A stretch of 64,000 nucleotides of DNA. Source: Microbacterium sp. Root553 (lineage in GTDB: Bacteria > Actinomycetota > Actinomycetes > Actinomycetales > Microbacteriaceae). The position numbers were made by a program, and so were the translations under genes. Where the stretch lies: contig NZ_LMFY01000001.1 of the NCBI RefSeq assembly GCF_001426995.1, positions 236,240 through 300,239 on the forward strand. Direction: 5' to 3'. Shown here piece by piece: positions 1 to 8,066 of this stretch (position 1 is the first letter of the stretch; each line of letters begins with the position of its first letter). A model generated the notes under the pieces. The model made no database searches. It was not told the origin of the DNA and saw only the letters and a program-made list of their open reading frames with translations.

Positions 1-1210
1 GGATCATCGAGTTCGTCGTCTTCTTCGCCTGCACGGCGCCGAAGTTCGGGGTGACGGGCACGGATGCTCCGCCCTCGACCATCTGCTGGGCGAACGGCGC
101 GACCAGCGGGTCGGTCGAGGCGAGGGCCTCTTCCATCGCCGACTGGACTCCGGGGAAGTAGCCGGTCTCATCGGCCCACTTCTCGGCGAACTCGCCCGTG
201 GTCATCAGCTTGACGAACTGCCACGAGAGCTCGGCGTTCTTGGTGGTGTTGAACACCGACAGGTGCGAGCCGCCGAGCACCGACGGAGCGATCCCGCCGT
301 CCTCGCCCGGGATCACGGCCGCGCCGATCTTGCCGTCGAGCTCGGGGTTGGCCTCGATGAGCGCCTTGGGGGTCCACGAGCCCGAGAGCATCATGGCGAC
401 GTTGCCCTGGGTGAAGGAGTCGCGCAGGTCGGTCTCCTTCCACGTGGTGGCGCCGGCCGAAGAGAAGCCGTGCTCGGTGGCGAGGCCCGTGTAGAACTCG
501 ATGCCCGCCTGCGACTCGTCGCTGTCGAGCTCGCTCGTCCACTTCTTACCGTCGAGGGTGGCGACCTCGCCGCCCGCACCCCAGACCCACGGGTAGACCT
601 GGAACTCGGCGTCCCCGGCGACGGGGAAGGGCAGCATGTCGGGCTTGGCGGCCTTGATGGCCTCGCCCGCGGTGACGATGTCGTCCCACGTCTTCGGAGC
701 CTCGAGGCCGAGTTCCTCGAACACGTCGGTGCGGTAGACGATCGAGCGCACGCCGGCGTACCAGGGCATGCCGTAGAGCTCGTCATCGTAGGTGCCGGCC
801 ACAGCCAGACCCTCGACGAGGTCGTCGCGCAGGCCCTTCTCGGCGTCGACGTACTCGTCGAGCGGCTCGAGCGCACCCGCGTCCGCGAACTCCGCGGTCC
901 AGGTGGTGCCGGTCTCGGCGATGTCCGGGGTGGTGCCGCCGGCGATCGAGGTCACGAAGCGGTCGTGGGCGTCGGCCCACTGGATCTCCTCGATCTTGAC
1001 GGTCGCCCCGGTCTCCTCCTCGAATGCCGAGGACACCTCGTCGTAGAAAGCGCTGGCGTCGGGGTTGGTGCCCTTCATGATCCAGACGGTGAGCTCCTGG
1101 CCCTCTCCGTCGACGGCTCCACCGTCGCCGGTTGCGCCACCGGCACAGGCCGCCAGGCCCAGGGTGGCCACAGCGCCGAGCGCCACGACCGGAAGAATGC
1201 GCTTGTGCAT
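1..1210 (-). CDS. sugar ABC transporter substrate-binding lipoprotein (3' end missing)
   Basis: Extracellular solute-binding protein of the sugar (MalE/UgpB-like) class; it would hand a carbohydrate to an ABC importer whose other genes are not in the window. The start ATG at 1210 follows an AGGAG ribosome site. The first residues are a lipoprotein signal ending in the lipobox LAAC, followed by a Gly-rich linker. The mature part reads as a typical binding protein, with ELTVWIMKGTNPDASAF near the N terminus, then TPDIAETGTTW and a late GSWTPKALIEANPE segment. About 403 codons are present without a stop, so only a short C-terminal piece is missing beyond the left edge. Upstream, a small inverted repeat (CCTAC-CAC-GTAGG, 1251-1263) could be an operator but is too short to rely on. 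The substrate cannot be named from sequence. Confidence 0.93.
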   Translation of the reverse strand, partial: MHKRILPVVALGAVATLGLAACAGGATGDGGAVDGEGQELTVWIMKGTNPDASAFYDEVSSAFEEETGATVKIEEIQWADAHDRFVTSIAGGTTPDIAETGTTWTAEFADAGALEPLDEYVDAEKGLRDDLVEGLAVAGTYDDELYGMPWYAGVRSIVYRTDVFEELGLEAPKTWDDIVTAGEAIKAAKPDMLPFPVAGDAEFQVYPWVWGAGGEVATLDGKKWTSELDSDESQAGIEFYTGLATEHGFSSAGATTWKETDLRDSFTQGNVAMMLSGSWTPKALIEANPELDGKIGAAVIPGEDGGIAPSVLGGSHLSVFNTTKNAELSWQFVKLMTTGEFAEKWADETGYFPGVQSAMEEALASTDPLVAPFAQQMVEGGASVPVTPNFGAVQAKKTTNSMI

Positions 1211-1403
1211 CAGGGTTCTCCTCTTTGAAACGTCCTGGCGGCATCGGGTGCCTACCACGTAGGAAAAAGTATTCACCACTAACTAATTCGCTGCAAGTTC
1301 TTCCCAGAAACGTCATGCGGCCGTAACATCGCCTCGCAGACCGGGCTCTGCCGCCCGCGGGGCCTGTCTGCGGGAGGATCGAGGGAGCGCGTAGGCTCGG
1401 TTC

Positions 1404-2264
1404 ATGGGCAGGACGCGAGCACGAGACACCGAGCATCCTCAGGCCCGTCTCGACCACGGCGGTCTCGCCAGGATCGTGCCCTCGGAGTTCACGACCGGGT
1501 TCGAACTCATCGTCGACGAGACGCCGCAGTCCCACGTCGACCTCGACGATCCCACCCACCTGCACTTCGAGTACATCGTGCGCATGGGCGCCGTGATCGA
1601 CCAGCTCGCCGCCGGGCCTCTCACCGCCGTGCATCTCGGCGCCGGTGCACTCACCCTCCCCCGTTACATCGAGGCGACGCGACCGGGTTCCCGGCAGCAG
1701 GTCATCGAGCTCGAAGCACCCCTCGTCGCGCTCGTGCGCGAGAACCTGCCGCTCCCCCGCGGCGCCTCGATCCGGCTGCGGATCGGCGACGCCCGCGAGG
1801 GCATCGCCCGTCTGCCCTCCGCCCTCATCGAGAGCTGCGACCTCGTGGTCTCGGACGTGTACTCCGGCGCCCAGACCCCCGCGCACCTGACCAGCATCGA
1901 GTTCTACCGCGAGCTCTCGGCGCTCCTCTCCCCCGGCGGCGTGCTGCTCGTCAACGTCGCCGACGGACCCGGCCTCGCGTTCGCGCGACGCCAGCTCGCG
2001 ACCATCGCGGAGGTGCTGCCCGAGATCGCCGTGCTCGCCGACACCCAGGTGCTGAAGGGTCGCCACTTCGGCAATCTCGTCATGGCCGCCTCGGCCGCAC
2101 CGCTGCCCACGGAATGGCTGCCGCGGATGCTGGCCGCCGGACCGCATCCGGCCAAGATCGCCCAGGGCGCCGAGGCGCGAGCCTTCCTGCAGGGCGCACG
2201 CGTGGTGACCGACGCCGACGCCGTGCCCTCGCCCCGGCCCGACGCGTCACTGTTCCTGCGCTGA
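1404..2264 (+). CDS. spermidine synthase-like SAM-fold protein
   Basis: A 286-residue soluble protein with the Rossmann fold of polyamine synthases and SAM methyltransferases. Visible motifs are the nucleotide-binding loop HLGAGALTLPRYI (about residues 74-86), an acidic ribose-binding position in the QQVIELEAPL strand, GDAREGI, and DLVVSDVYSG, which matches the catalytic-loop region of spermidine synthases. It lacks the membrane half found in fused MFS/spermidine synthase proteins. Many actinobacterial members are of unproven substrate, so polyamine synthesis is an inference from fold only. TAGGCT (1392-1397) lies exactly 6 nt before the ATG with no ribosome site, which fits a leaderless transcript. 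It is divergent from the sugar-binding gene. Confidence 0.8.
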   Translation: MGRTRARDTEHPQARLDHGGLARIVPSEFTTGFELIVDETPQSHVDLDDPTHLHFEYIVRMGAVIDQLAAGPLTAVHLGAGALTLPRYIEATRPGSRQQVIELEAPLVALVRENLPLPRGASIRLRIGDAREGIARLPSALIESCDLVVSDVYSGAQTPAHLTSIEFYRELSALLSPGGVLLVNVADGPGLAFARRQLATIAEVLPEIAVLADTQVLKGRHFGNLVMAASAAPLPTEWLPRMLAAGPHPAKIAQGAEARAFLQGARVVTDADAVPSPRPDASLFLR

Positions 2265-2292
2265 TCACAGCGGCAGAGACGATCTCCTCGCG

Positions 2293-2331
2293 GCGGTCTC
2301 GCCGGGCGGTCTCGCCGGGCGGTCTCGCCGG
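2293..2331. repeat. 13-bp tandem repeat, three copies
   Basis: The unit GCGGTCTCGCCGG is repeated three times without change (2293-2305, 2306-2318, 2319-2331) between the spermidine-synthase-like gene and the TPR gene. It lies in non-coding sequence and each copy contains the small self-complementary core CGGTCTCGCCG. It may be a replication-slippage product. No function is evident. Confidence 0.85.
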
Positions 2332-2403
2332 TGTGGGCGTGCCGCCCCGACCAGACCGCCCGCGCGAGGCACACTGGAGTGAGGACGCTGCGGAAGGAGA
2401 GCA

Positions 2404-2931
2404 ATGAGTTTCATCCAGGGTTATGACCCGGAGAGCCTTCGCGAGCTGGTCGACATCGGTGAGTGCTCGGCACGACTGAGCGAGATCGAGGGCCAGCGCA
2501 GCCTTCCGGCGCTGCTGGAGCGCGTGTGGCTGCTGAAGGTCCTCGATCGCCTGGACGAGGCTCTGCCGCTCGCCGACGAGGCGGTGCGCCAGTCGCGCAT
2601 GGCCGGTACGCGCAAGGATGTCCTGCGCGCCCGCGTGCTGCACGCCACCATCCTCCAGTACCGCGGGGCGCACGCCGCCGCGGAGCAGGAGCTCTCCACC
2701 TGCGCGGCCGAGGCCGAGGGGCAGCGGTGGCTGTCGATCGCGGCCTTCGCCTACCACCACCACGGCAAGAACGCGTATGAGGCCGGGGACTTCGAGACTG
2801 CGCGGGAGAGCTTCAAGCAGTCGCTCTTCCTCCGCCGCGAGGCCGGCGCGGAAGATCGGGAGCTCGAGACCGTGCTGCTCGCGATCGAAGCCGCCGAACG
2901 GCGTCGCACCGCACAGCTCGTCGCAGGCTGA
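2404..2931 (+). CDS. TPR-like helical repeat protein
   Basis: A 175-residue predicted cytosolic all-helical protein. The segments around residues 33-60, 73-100 and 112-145 show the alternating small/large pattern of tetratricopeptide repeats (for example AFAYHHHGKNAYEAGDFETA then FKQSLFLRREAGAEDRELE), so a protein-protein interaction role is likely. No catalytic motif or membrane segment is visible. The ATG at 2404 is preceded by GGAAGGAG, a strong ribosome site. It stands alone, downstream of the 13-bp repeat and 45 bp before the SprT-like gene. The partner is unknown. Confidence 0.75.
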   Translation: MSFIQGYDPESLRELVDIGECSARLSEIEGQRSLPALLERVWLLKVLDRLDEALPLADEAVRQSRMAGTRKDVLRARVLHATILQYRGAHAAAEQELSTCAAEAEGQRWLSIAAFAYHHHGKNAYEAGDFETARESFKQSLFLRREAGAEDRELETVLLAIEAAERRRTAQLVAG

Positions 2932-2976
2932 CGCCCGCTGCGCTCCCATGTCGGTGGCATGGCTTAGCCTGATCGC

Positions 2977-3465
2977 ATGGCGGAACTTGACCGGGTGCGC
3001 GTCTGGGGCGACGCACTGATCACGCTGCATCTCGACACGAGCTGGTCGTTCGACTTCGACCACGCCAAGCGCCGAGCAGGGCAGTGCGACTACACGAAGA
3101 AGCGGATCACGGTGTCGCGTTACCTGGCCGCGCGATTCGACGACGATGAGATCCATCAGGTGCTTCTGCACGAGGTCGCGCACGCCATCGCCGGTCACGA
3201 AGCGGCTCATGGTCCCGCGTGGAAGCGCGTGGCCCGCGACCTCGGATACGTCGGTGGCACCACCCATCACGGCGAGACCGCTGTGGAACTGGCGCCGTGG
3301 GTCGGCCGTTGCCCCTCCGGACACGTCACCTATCGGCACCGCCGTCCGACGCGGGCGACGTCCTGTGCCCGGTGCTCACGGTCGTACGACGCGCGCTACG
3401 TGTTCGAGTGGACGCGCCGCGAGATCACGGCCGACACCCGGCTCGCCGCTCAGATGTCCCGCTGA
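2977..3465 (+). CDS. SprT-like zinc metalloprotein
   Basis: A 162-residue protein of the SprT-like domain family. The zinc-protease motif HEVAH sits at residues 65-69, and a C-terminal zinc-ribbon-like set of cysteines (GRCPSGH near residue 110 and SCARC near 130) completes the usual SprT arrangement. Eukaryotic relatives (Spartan) cut DNA-protein crosslinks; bacterial SprT-like proteins are mostly uncharacterised, so substrate and activity are unknown. TAGCCT (2965-2970) is 6 nt before the ATG without a ribosome site, again suggesting leaderless expression. Its 3' end faces the repeat array at 3541-4368. Confidence 0.85.
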   Translation: MAELDRVRVWGDALITLHLDTSWSFDFDHAKRRAGQCDYTKKRITVSRYLAARFDDDEIHQVLLHEVAHAIAGHEAAHGPAWKRVARDLGYVGGTTHHGETAVELAPWVGRCPSGHVTYRHRRPTRATSCARCSRSYDARYVFEWTRREITADTRLAAQMSR

Positions 3466-3540
3466 GCGCGCGTCGGCACGTGCCGCGTCGCCCTCCGCGC
3501 CGTCGCGGGGGGCCGGCGGGCGGCGTCCGGCGAGCGGCAT

Positions 3541-4368
3541 CACGGTCCGAGCCAGCCGGGGTCAAAAACGCACGGCGCCACCCCTTTTCGGATGCGGAAG
3601 TGACCCCGCACCCCGGAGCGGATGCGGATATGACCCCGCATCCCTCGCGCAGGCGGAAGTAACCTGCATCCCTCGCGCAGGTGCGATCGATCCCATCCCT
3701 GCCCAGCACCCGCACTCTCGTCACAGCCCGCGCCAACGCTCGCACTCTCGTCGCCGCCCGATCCTGCCGGGGTCAAAAACACACCGCACCACGCCATTTC
3801 GGATGCGCAATCGACCCCGCACCCCAGCGCAGATGCGGAAGTGACCCCGCACGCCAGCGCGGATGCGGAAGTGACCCCGCATACGTTAGCTCGCACCCTC
3901 GTCGCCGCCCGATCCGGCCGGGGTCAAAAGCACACCGCACCAGGCCATTTCGGATGCACAATCGACCCCGCACCCCGGCGCGGATGCGGAAGTGACCCCG
4001 CACCCCATCCGGATGCGCAATCGACCCCGCATGCGTCAGCTCGCATCCTCGTCGCCGCCCGAACCGGCCGGGGTCAAAAGCACACCGCGCCACGCCATTT
4101 CGGATGCGGAAGTGACCCCGCGCCCCGGAGCAGATGCGGATATGACCCCGCGCCCCGTCCGGATGCGCAACCGACCCCGCATGTGCCAGCGCTCGCATCC
4201 TCGTCGCCGCCCGAACCGGCCGGGGTCAAAAGCACACCGCGCCACGCCATTTCGGATGCGGAAGTGACCCCGCACCCGAGCGCGGGTGCCGAAGTGACCC
4301 CGCACCCGAGCGCAGGTGCGCAATCGACCCCGCACGCCAGTCCTGATGCGGAATCGACCCCGCACGCG
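3541..4368. repeat. higher-order repeat array: 30-bp units grouped in ~151-bp blocks
   Basis: The gap of about 900 bp between convergent genes (sprT-like and DUF3054) is filled by a nested repeat. The small unit is about 30 bp with consensus GGATGCGGAAGTGACCCCGC plus ten variable bases. The core GACCCCGC occurs exactly 15 times, at 3602, 3632, 3813, 3843, 3873, 3964, 3994, 4023, 4114, 4144, 4173, 4266, 4296, 4326 and 4356, with 29-30 bp steps inside each block. Blocks of three units are separated by a conserved 61-bp spacer containing GGGGTCAAAA (3558, 3769, 3920, 4070, 4222); the last four spacers are 150-152 bp apart. Each unit can form a TGCGG/CCGCA hairpin with an 8-nt loop; the copy at 3621 has the 8-bp arms GGATGCGG/CCGCATCC. 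GGGGTC in the spacer is also complementary to GACCCC. The first block (3541-3710) is decayed. It is not coding. 3466-3540 is plain GC-rich intergenic sequence. Confidence 0.93.
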
Positions 4369-4866
4369 TCAGCGCGCGCGGTCGTCGTCGTCCGGGTCAG
4401 ACGGCGCCGCCGCATCCGCGACGCGCCCGGCACCGGACGCCGATGCGGCCTCTCCACCGGACGCGGGGTCGACGTCCATCGTGTCGTCCGTGGGTGCGAC
4501 ATCCGCGCGACCGGCCCGACGACGCAGGAACGCCGCCAGAGCACGCCAACCGAGCAGGAACACGGCCAGCACGAGGGTCGCGACGATGATGAAGGCGATC
4601 TGCGCGGTGTCCCCGGAGACCACGCGAAGAAGGAGGCCCCCGACGACGGTCACAGCCCATGCCACCGCGCCCCAGGCCAGGGACCACGGGCGACGCGGGC
4701 GCGCAGGCAGCAGCGCGGCGACGAGGTGGCCGAGCAGCAGCGCGACGAGGAAGGGCCAGGCCGTGAGCAGGAACCCACCGGGGTCCTCCTCGTGCGAGGC
4801 GCGGCCGATCACGGCGAACACGAGCACCAGGACGGCATCGAGGATGAGTGCGGGAACGTACCTCAT
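4369..4866 (-). CDS. DUF3054 family membrane protein
   Basis: A 165-residue integral membrane protein with four predicted helices (starting near residues 4, 37, 65 and 85; for example YVPALILDAVLVLVFAVIG and FIIVATLVLAVFLLGW) in the DUF3054 pattern. This family is common in Actinobacteria and has no known function. After the last helix comes a soluble tail of about 55 residues rich in Asp, Ala and Ser that ends DPDDDDRAR. TAGGGT lies 6 nt before the ATG on the minus strand, so the mRNA may be leaderless. The stop codon abuts the repeat array, and the gene's last ~30 bp resemble the start of the array's 61-bp spacers. Confidence 0.82.
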   Translation of the reverse strand: MRYVPALILDAVLVLVFAVIGRASHEEDPGGFLLTAWPFLVALLLGHLVAALLPARPRRPWSLAWGAVAWAVTVVGGLLLRVVSGDTAQIAFIIVATLVLAVFLLGWRALAAFLRRRAGRADVAPTDDTMDVDPASGGEAASASGAGRVADAAAPSDPDDDDRAR

Positions 4867-4958
4867 GCCACGACCCTACGTCGAGCCGGCCGGATCCGGT
4901 GTCGACGGTGCGGCCTGTTGCCGACGGGGATCCCCCGCCGAGGACGCTCCCGCTCGGC

Positions 4959-5651
4959 TCACTCGAACGCGGCGAAGACACCCTCGCGCAGGATCGGCAC
5001 CACGTCGAGCGCGTCGACCTGCGCGGCCTCGGCGGTCGACGCCGGGACGACCCCCGCCGCCCGCATGCGATCGGTCGCGGCGACGCCCTCGGCGAGCTCC
5101 CGAGCCGAACCGCTCGCTCCGATGAGGTGTCGCAGCGCCCGCGACAGGGCGCGGAAGCCCTCGGCGGCGACCGCGGCATCCGGTGCGGTGTGATCGATGC
5201 CCAGGTCGGTCAGCGCGGAGATCACTGCGCCCGCTCCGAGCTGGTCCTCGACGGCGAAGCGGAGCACGCCGGAGGAGTCGGCCTCGCCCGCGGCGATCAC
5301 CGCGACGGAGGTGCGCGCCTGTCTGCGCTCCTGCAGGGTGGCCACAGCCCTGGCGACGGCGGAGGCGTTGCGCAGACTCCCCACCAGGACGACGGGAGCA
5401 TCACCGGTACCCGCCTGTGCGGCGCGGGAATCGTCACGGGCGCGCGCGGCGACCGCGGCCCCGTTGCGAGACCAGGTCACGGCATCGTCGAGCGCCACCG
5501 TGGTGCCGGATGCGACGGCATCCGCCACGCTCGAGGAGAACCGCAGCACGTCGACCACCACGACGACATCGGCCGGAGCGAGACGTTCGAGCCCCTCGAC
5601 GCCCCAGTCGAGGCGCACCTGATACGTGGACTGATCGAACGCAGACGGCAT
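4959..5651 (-). CDS. 2-phosphosulfolactate phosphatase (ComB-like) family protein
   Basis: A 230-residue protein with the ComB fold. Motifs include VVVVDVLRFSSSVADAVASG near residues 29-50, the glycine-rich VVLVGSLRNASAVARA stretch, and EDQLGAGAVISAL further on, all in the family order. ComB hydrolyses (R)-2-phospho-3-sulfolactate in archaeal coenzyme M synthesis. No other coenzyme M or sulfolactate gene is nearby, and actinobacterial homologs are widespread without that pathway, so the true substrate is open. TAGGCT is 6 nt before the ATG on the minus strand, with the intervening GGAGGG also able to act as a ribosome site. Confidence 0.82.
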   Translation of the reverse strand: MPSAFDQSTYQVRLDWGVEGLERLAPADVVVVVDVLRFSSSVADAVASGTTVALDDAVTWSRNGAAVAARARDDSRAAQAGTGDAPVVLVGSLRNASAVARAVATLQERRQARTSVAVIAAGEADSSGVLRFAVEDQLGAGAVISALTDLGIDHTAPDAAVAAEGFRALSRALRHLIGASGSARELAEGVAATDRMRAAGVVPASTAEAAQVDALDVVPILREGVFAAFE

Positions 5652-5726
5652 CCCTCCAGCCTAGGGCGAGGCATGCGCGGCGATGCCCCGGATGACCTCG
5701 TGGGTCACCCGGGGCATCGGATGCGG

Positions 5727-7199
5727 TCAGTCGGCGGCGAGCGCCTCGACCGGCGCGACCCGCGTGGCGAGCCGCGTCGGTGTCGCAGCCGCGACCAGGG
5801 TCAGCACCGCCGTGGCGACGACGATGATGGCGACGGGAATCCACGGCACGTGCGGGGCCACAAGCCCGGCGGGGGTGAAGTCCGGCAGGGTCGGCGTCGA
5901 GCCGAGCAGCGACTGCGCGGCGATCCATCCGTAGACCACTCCCAGCACGAGCCCCGTCAGCGTCGCCGCGACGGTGATGTGCGTGGCCTCGAGCAGCACC
6001 ATGCGGCGCACCTGAGAGTTGGAGAGCCCGATGGAACGCAGCAGTCCCAGCTCTCGACGACGCTGCACGACCCCGATGGTCAGCAGATTCACCAGCCCGA
6101 CGGCGGCGATCACTGCGGAGACGGCGACGAGCACCATCATCACGGCGGCGAAGGCGTCGAACGGCGCGAAGAACTCCGGGGGTGTCTCTCCCTCGACCTG
6201 GGTGATCAGCATCTGCTTGACTGACTCCAGCGCGACCGCGAACATCGTGACGAGCGTGACCCCCATGACCACGCCGATCGCCATGCGCGACGACCGCTCG
6301 GGGTAACGCAGCGCGTTCTCGGCGGCGAGCCGTGCGGTCGCGCTCGACCCGAACATGCGACCGACGAGTCGCAGCACCGGCGGCATGAACAGCACGGCGC
6401 CGAGCGCGAGACCCGTGAACGACAGCAGACCGCCGACGAAGGCGATCACCACGCCGGCGGGACTCACCAGCCCTGCCACCACTCCCCCCGCCAGCAGCAG
6501 CGAGCCGGCGATCAGCAGCACCCAGGCGCCGACGTGACGACTGCGGCGCGAGACCTCCTCATGGGTGCGCTCCACCGAGCCGCCGATCGCCTGCAGCGGT
6601 GTGACCGCGAGAACCCGCCGCGATCCCACCCACGCGGCGGCCCAGGTGGTGAGCGCGACACCGACCGCCGGCAGCGCGATGGCGGGCTGACCGAGGGAGA
6701 ACCCCTCCGGCACGTTCTCGATCAGCTGTCCTCCGATCCCCACACCGACTGCGGCGATCCCGAGCCCCGCCGCGAGCCCCAGGACGGCGCCGATCAGACC
6801 GACGACGAGCCCCTGTCGACCGACTTCCGAGCGCTGCGACCGGGCGGTCGCGCCGATGAGCCTCATCAGCGCGATCTGGCGGGTGCGGCCCGCGATGATG
6901 GTCGAGAACGTGTTGGCGGTCACGATCGCCGCGACGTACATCGCGACGGCGGTGAGCAGCACCGACAGCAGACCGATCACCACGGCGAGGGTCTCGCTCC
7001 CCCCGATGAACGGATCGGCCTGCAGCACCGCGCCGATGTACGTCGTCGTCTCGACGAGCACCACTCCGAATGCCGCCGAGAGCGCCGCGACGAGCACGCT
7101 CGCCCCCATGCCCCGATCCCGCAGCCAGGCCAGACGGGGTCCTGTCGCCGCTGTCTGCGGGACGACGGCCCTCGTCGCCGATTCCATCACGGCGCTCAT
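5727..7199 (-). CDS. MacB/FtsX-type ABC transporter permease
   Basis: A 490-residue polytopic membrane protein with two FtsX-like permease modules. The first spans roughly residues 35-190 and contains TANTFSTIIAGRTRQIALMR; the second lies near 315-485 and contains VQRRRELGLLRSIGLSNSQV. These Q/E-R-R-R-E-(I/L)-G-type loops are the coupling helices of this family. The large extracellular domain of true MacB is absent. The ATG at 7199 overlaps the ATPase stop as ATGA, so the two are translationally coupled; reading further upstream would run into ATPase-encoding sequence. Substrate is unknown: drugs, peptides or lipoproteins are the family options. Confidence 0.9.
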   Translation of the reverse strand: MSAVMESATRAVVPQTAATGPRLAWLRDRGMGASVLVAALSAAFGVVLVETTTYIGAVLQADPFIGGSETLAVVIGLLSVLLTAVAMYVAAIVTANTFSTIIAGRTRQIALMRLIGATARSQRSEVGRQGLVVGLIGAVLGLAAGLGIAAVGVGIGGQLIENVPEGFSLGQPAIALPAVGVALTTWAAAWVGSRRVLAVTPLQAIGGSVERTHEEVSRRSRHVGAWVLLIAGSLLLAGGVVAGLVSPAGVVIAFVGGLLSFTGLALGAVLFMPPVLRLVGRMFGSSATARLAAENALRYPERSSRMAIGVVMGVTLVTMFAVALESVKQMLITQVEGETPPEFFAPFDAFAAVMMVLVAVSAVIAAVGLVNLLTIGVVQRRRELGLLRSIGLSNSQVRRMVLLEATHITVAATLTGLVLGVVYGWIAAQSLLGSTPTLPDFTPAGLVAPHVPWIPVAIIVVATAVLTLVAAATPTRLATRVAPVEALAAD

Positions 7200-7957
7200 G
7201 CCGACACCTCCGCCGCCAGCATGTACGCGGAGATCTCCTCGGCGCTCTGGCGCGGATGGTCGGCGACGATGCGACCGTCGCCGAGGAAGAGCACCCGGTC
7301 CGCGTGGCTGGCCGCGATCGCGTCGTGCGTCACCATCGCGATGGACTGGCCGTGCTCGCGGCTCGCGGTCGCCAGCAGCTGCAGGACCTCGCGCCCCGTC
7401 TTCGAGTCGAGGTTTCCGGTGGGCTCGTCGGCGAAGACCAGGTCGGGGGCGGTCGCGAGCGCCCGTGCGATGGCCACCCGCTGCTGCTGACCGCCGGACA
7501 GCTGGTGCGGGCGGTGCTGCAGCCGGGAGCCGAGCCCGAGGGTCTCGATGAGCCCGTCGATCCGGGCCTTCTCGATCGCACTCGGGCGACGGCCGTCGAG
7601 CTCGAACGGCAGCATGATGTTGCCGAGAGCCGTCAGGGTGGGGACGAGGTTGAACGCCTGGAAGATGAAGCCGACGCGACGCCGACGCAGGATGGTCAGG
7701 TCGAGGTCGGCGAGTCCGGTGATCTCGGTGTCGCCGATCCATGCGCGTCCGCTGGTCGGGGTGTCGAGCCCGGCCATGATGTGCATGAGCGTGGACTTGC
7801 CGGACCCCGATGGCCCCATGATGGCGGTGAACTGCCCGCGGCGGATGCCGACGCTGACGTCGTCCAGCGCGCGGACGGTGCCCTCGCCGGAGCCGTAGGT
7901 CTTCTCGAGGTGCTGGACGCGGGCTGCCAGCCCGAGGTCGGTGGTCGTGATCTCCAT
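7196..7957 (-). CDS. MacB-type ABC transporter ATP-binding protein
   Basis: A 253-residue ATPase that pairs with the adjacent permease. It has Walker [10 protein letters not shown] (residues 48-56), the MacB/LolD-family segment RRRRVGFIFQAFNLVPTLTA, signature LSGGQQQR, Walker B LVFADEPTGNLD, and the switch His in MVTHD. I chose ATG at 7957 because an in-frame start 21 codons upstream would place the dyad at 8007-8040 inside the gene and adds residues unlike the family. TAGCGT sits 7 nt before this ATG on the minus strand, compatible with a leaderless mRNA. The stop overlaps the permease ATG by four bases. Confidence 0.93.
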   Translation of the reverse strand: MEITTTDLGLAARVQHLEKTYGSGEGTVRALDDVSVGIRRGQFTAIMGPSGSGKSTLMHIMAGLDTPTSGRAWIGDTEITGLADLDLTILRRRRVGFIFQAFNLVPTLTALGNIMLPFELDGRRPSAIEKARIDGLIETLGLGSRLQHRPHQLSGGQQQRVAIARALATAPDLVFADEPTGNLDSKTGREVLQLLATASREHGQSIAMVTHDAIAASHADRVLFLGDGRIVADHPRQSAEEISAYMLAAEVSA

Positions 7958-8006
7958 GTCATCGACGCTACGGAGCGCGACCGGGCACCCGCATCGCCCG
8001 TGCGGA

Positions 8007-8040
8007 GCATCCGTGTACATCTGCAGGATGATCCGGATGC
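8007..8040. promoter_or_regulatory. candidate response-regulator operator upstream of the ABC pair
   Basis: A 34-bp dyad with perfect 7-bp arms GCATCCG (8007-8013) and CGGATGC (8034-8040), centred exactly on the palindrome CTGCAG (8021-8026), lies 50 bp upstream of the ATPase start. A related block (GCATCCG, then CCTGCAGATGTA) is found at 9907-9925, 33 bp upstream of the histidine kinase start. The shared 12-mer CCTGCAGATGTA and the positions suggest that the LuxR-type regulator encoded between them controls both operons. Binding is inferred only. Confidence 0.45.
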
Positions 8041-8066
8041 ACCAGGGAATGCCCCGGGAACGGGAC

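Noticed and set aside
783..2147. 454-residue minus-strand open frame over the first two genes
   Set aside because: It overlaps the sugar-binding lipoprotein in another frame and the spermidine-synthase-like gene in antisense; it has no family features.
3541..4368. CRISPR array
   Set aside because: The 30-bp units abut each other without unique spacers of regular size, the 61-bp spacers are near-identical, and no cas gene is in the window.
3841..5193. 450-residue plus-strand open frame through the repeat array
   Set aside because: It is open only because the repeats avoid stops; the product is repeats of SDPAPR/KHTAP type in all frames and it runs antisense to the DUF3054 and ComB-like genes.
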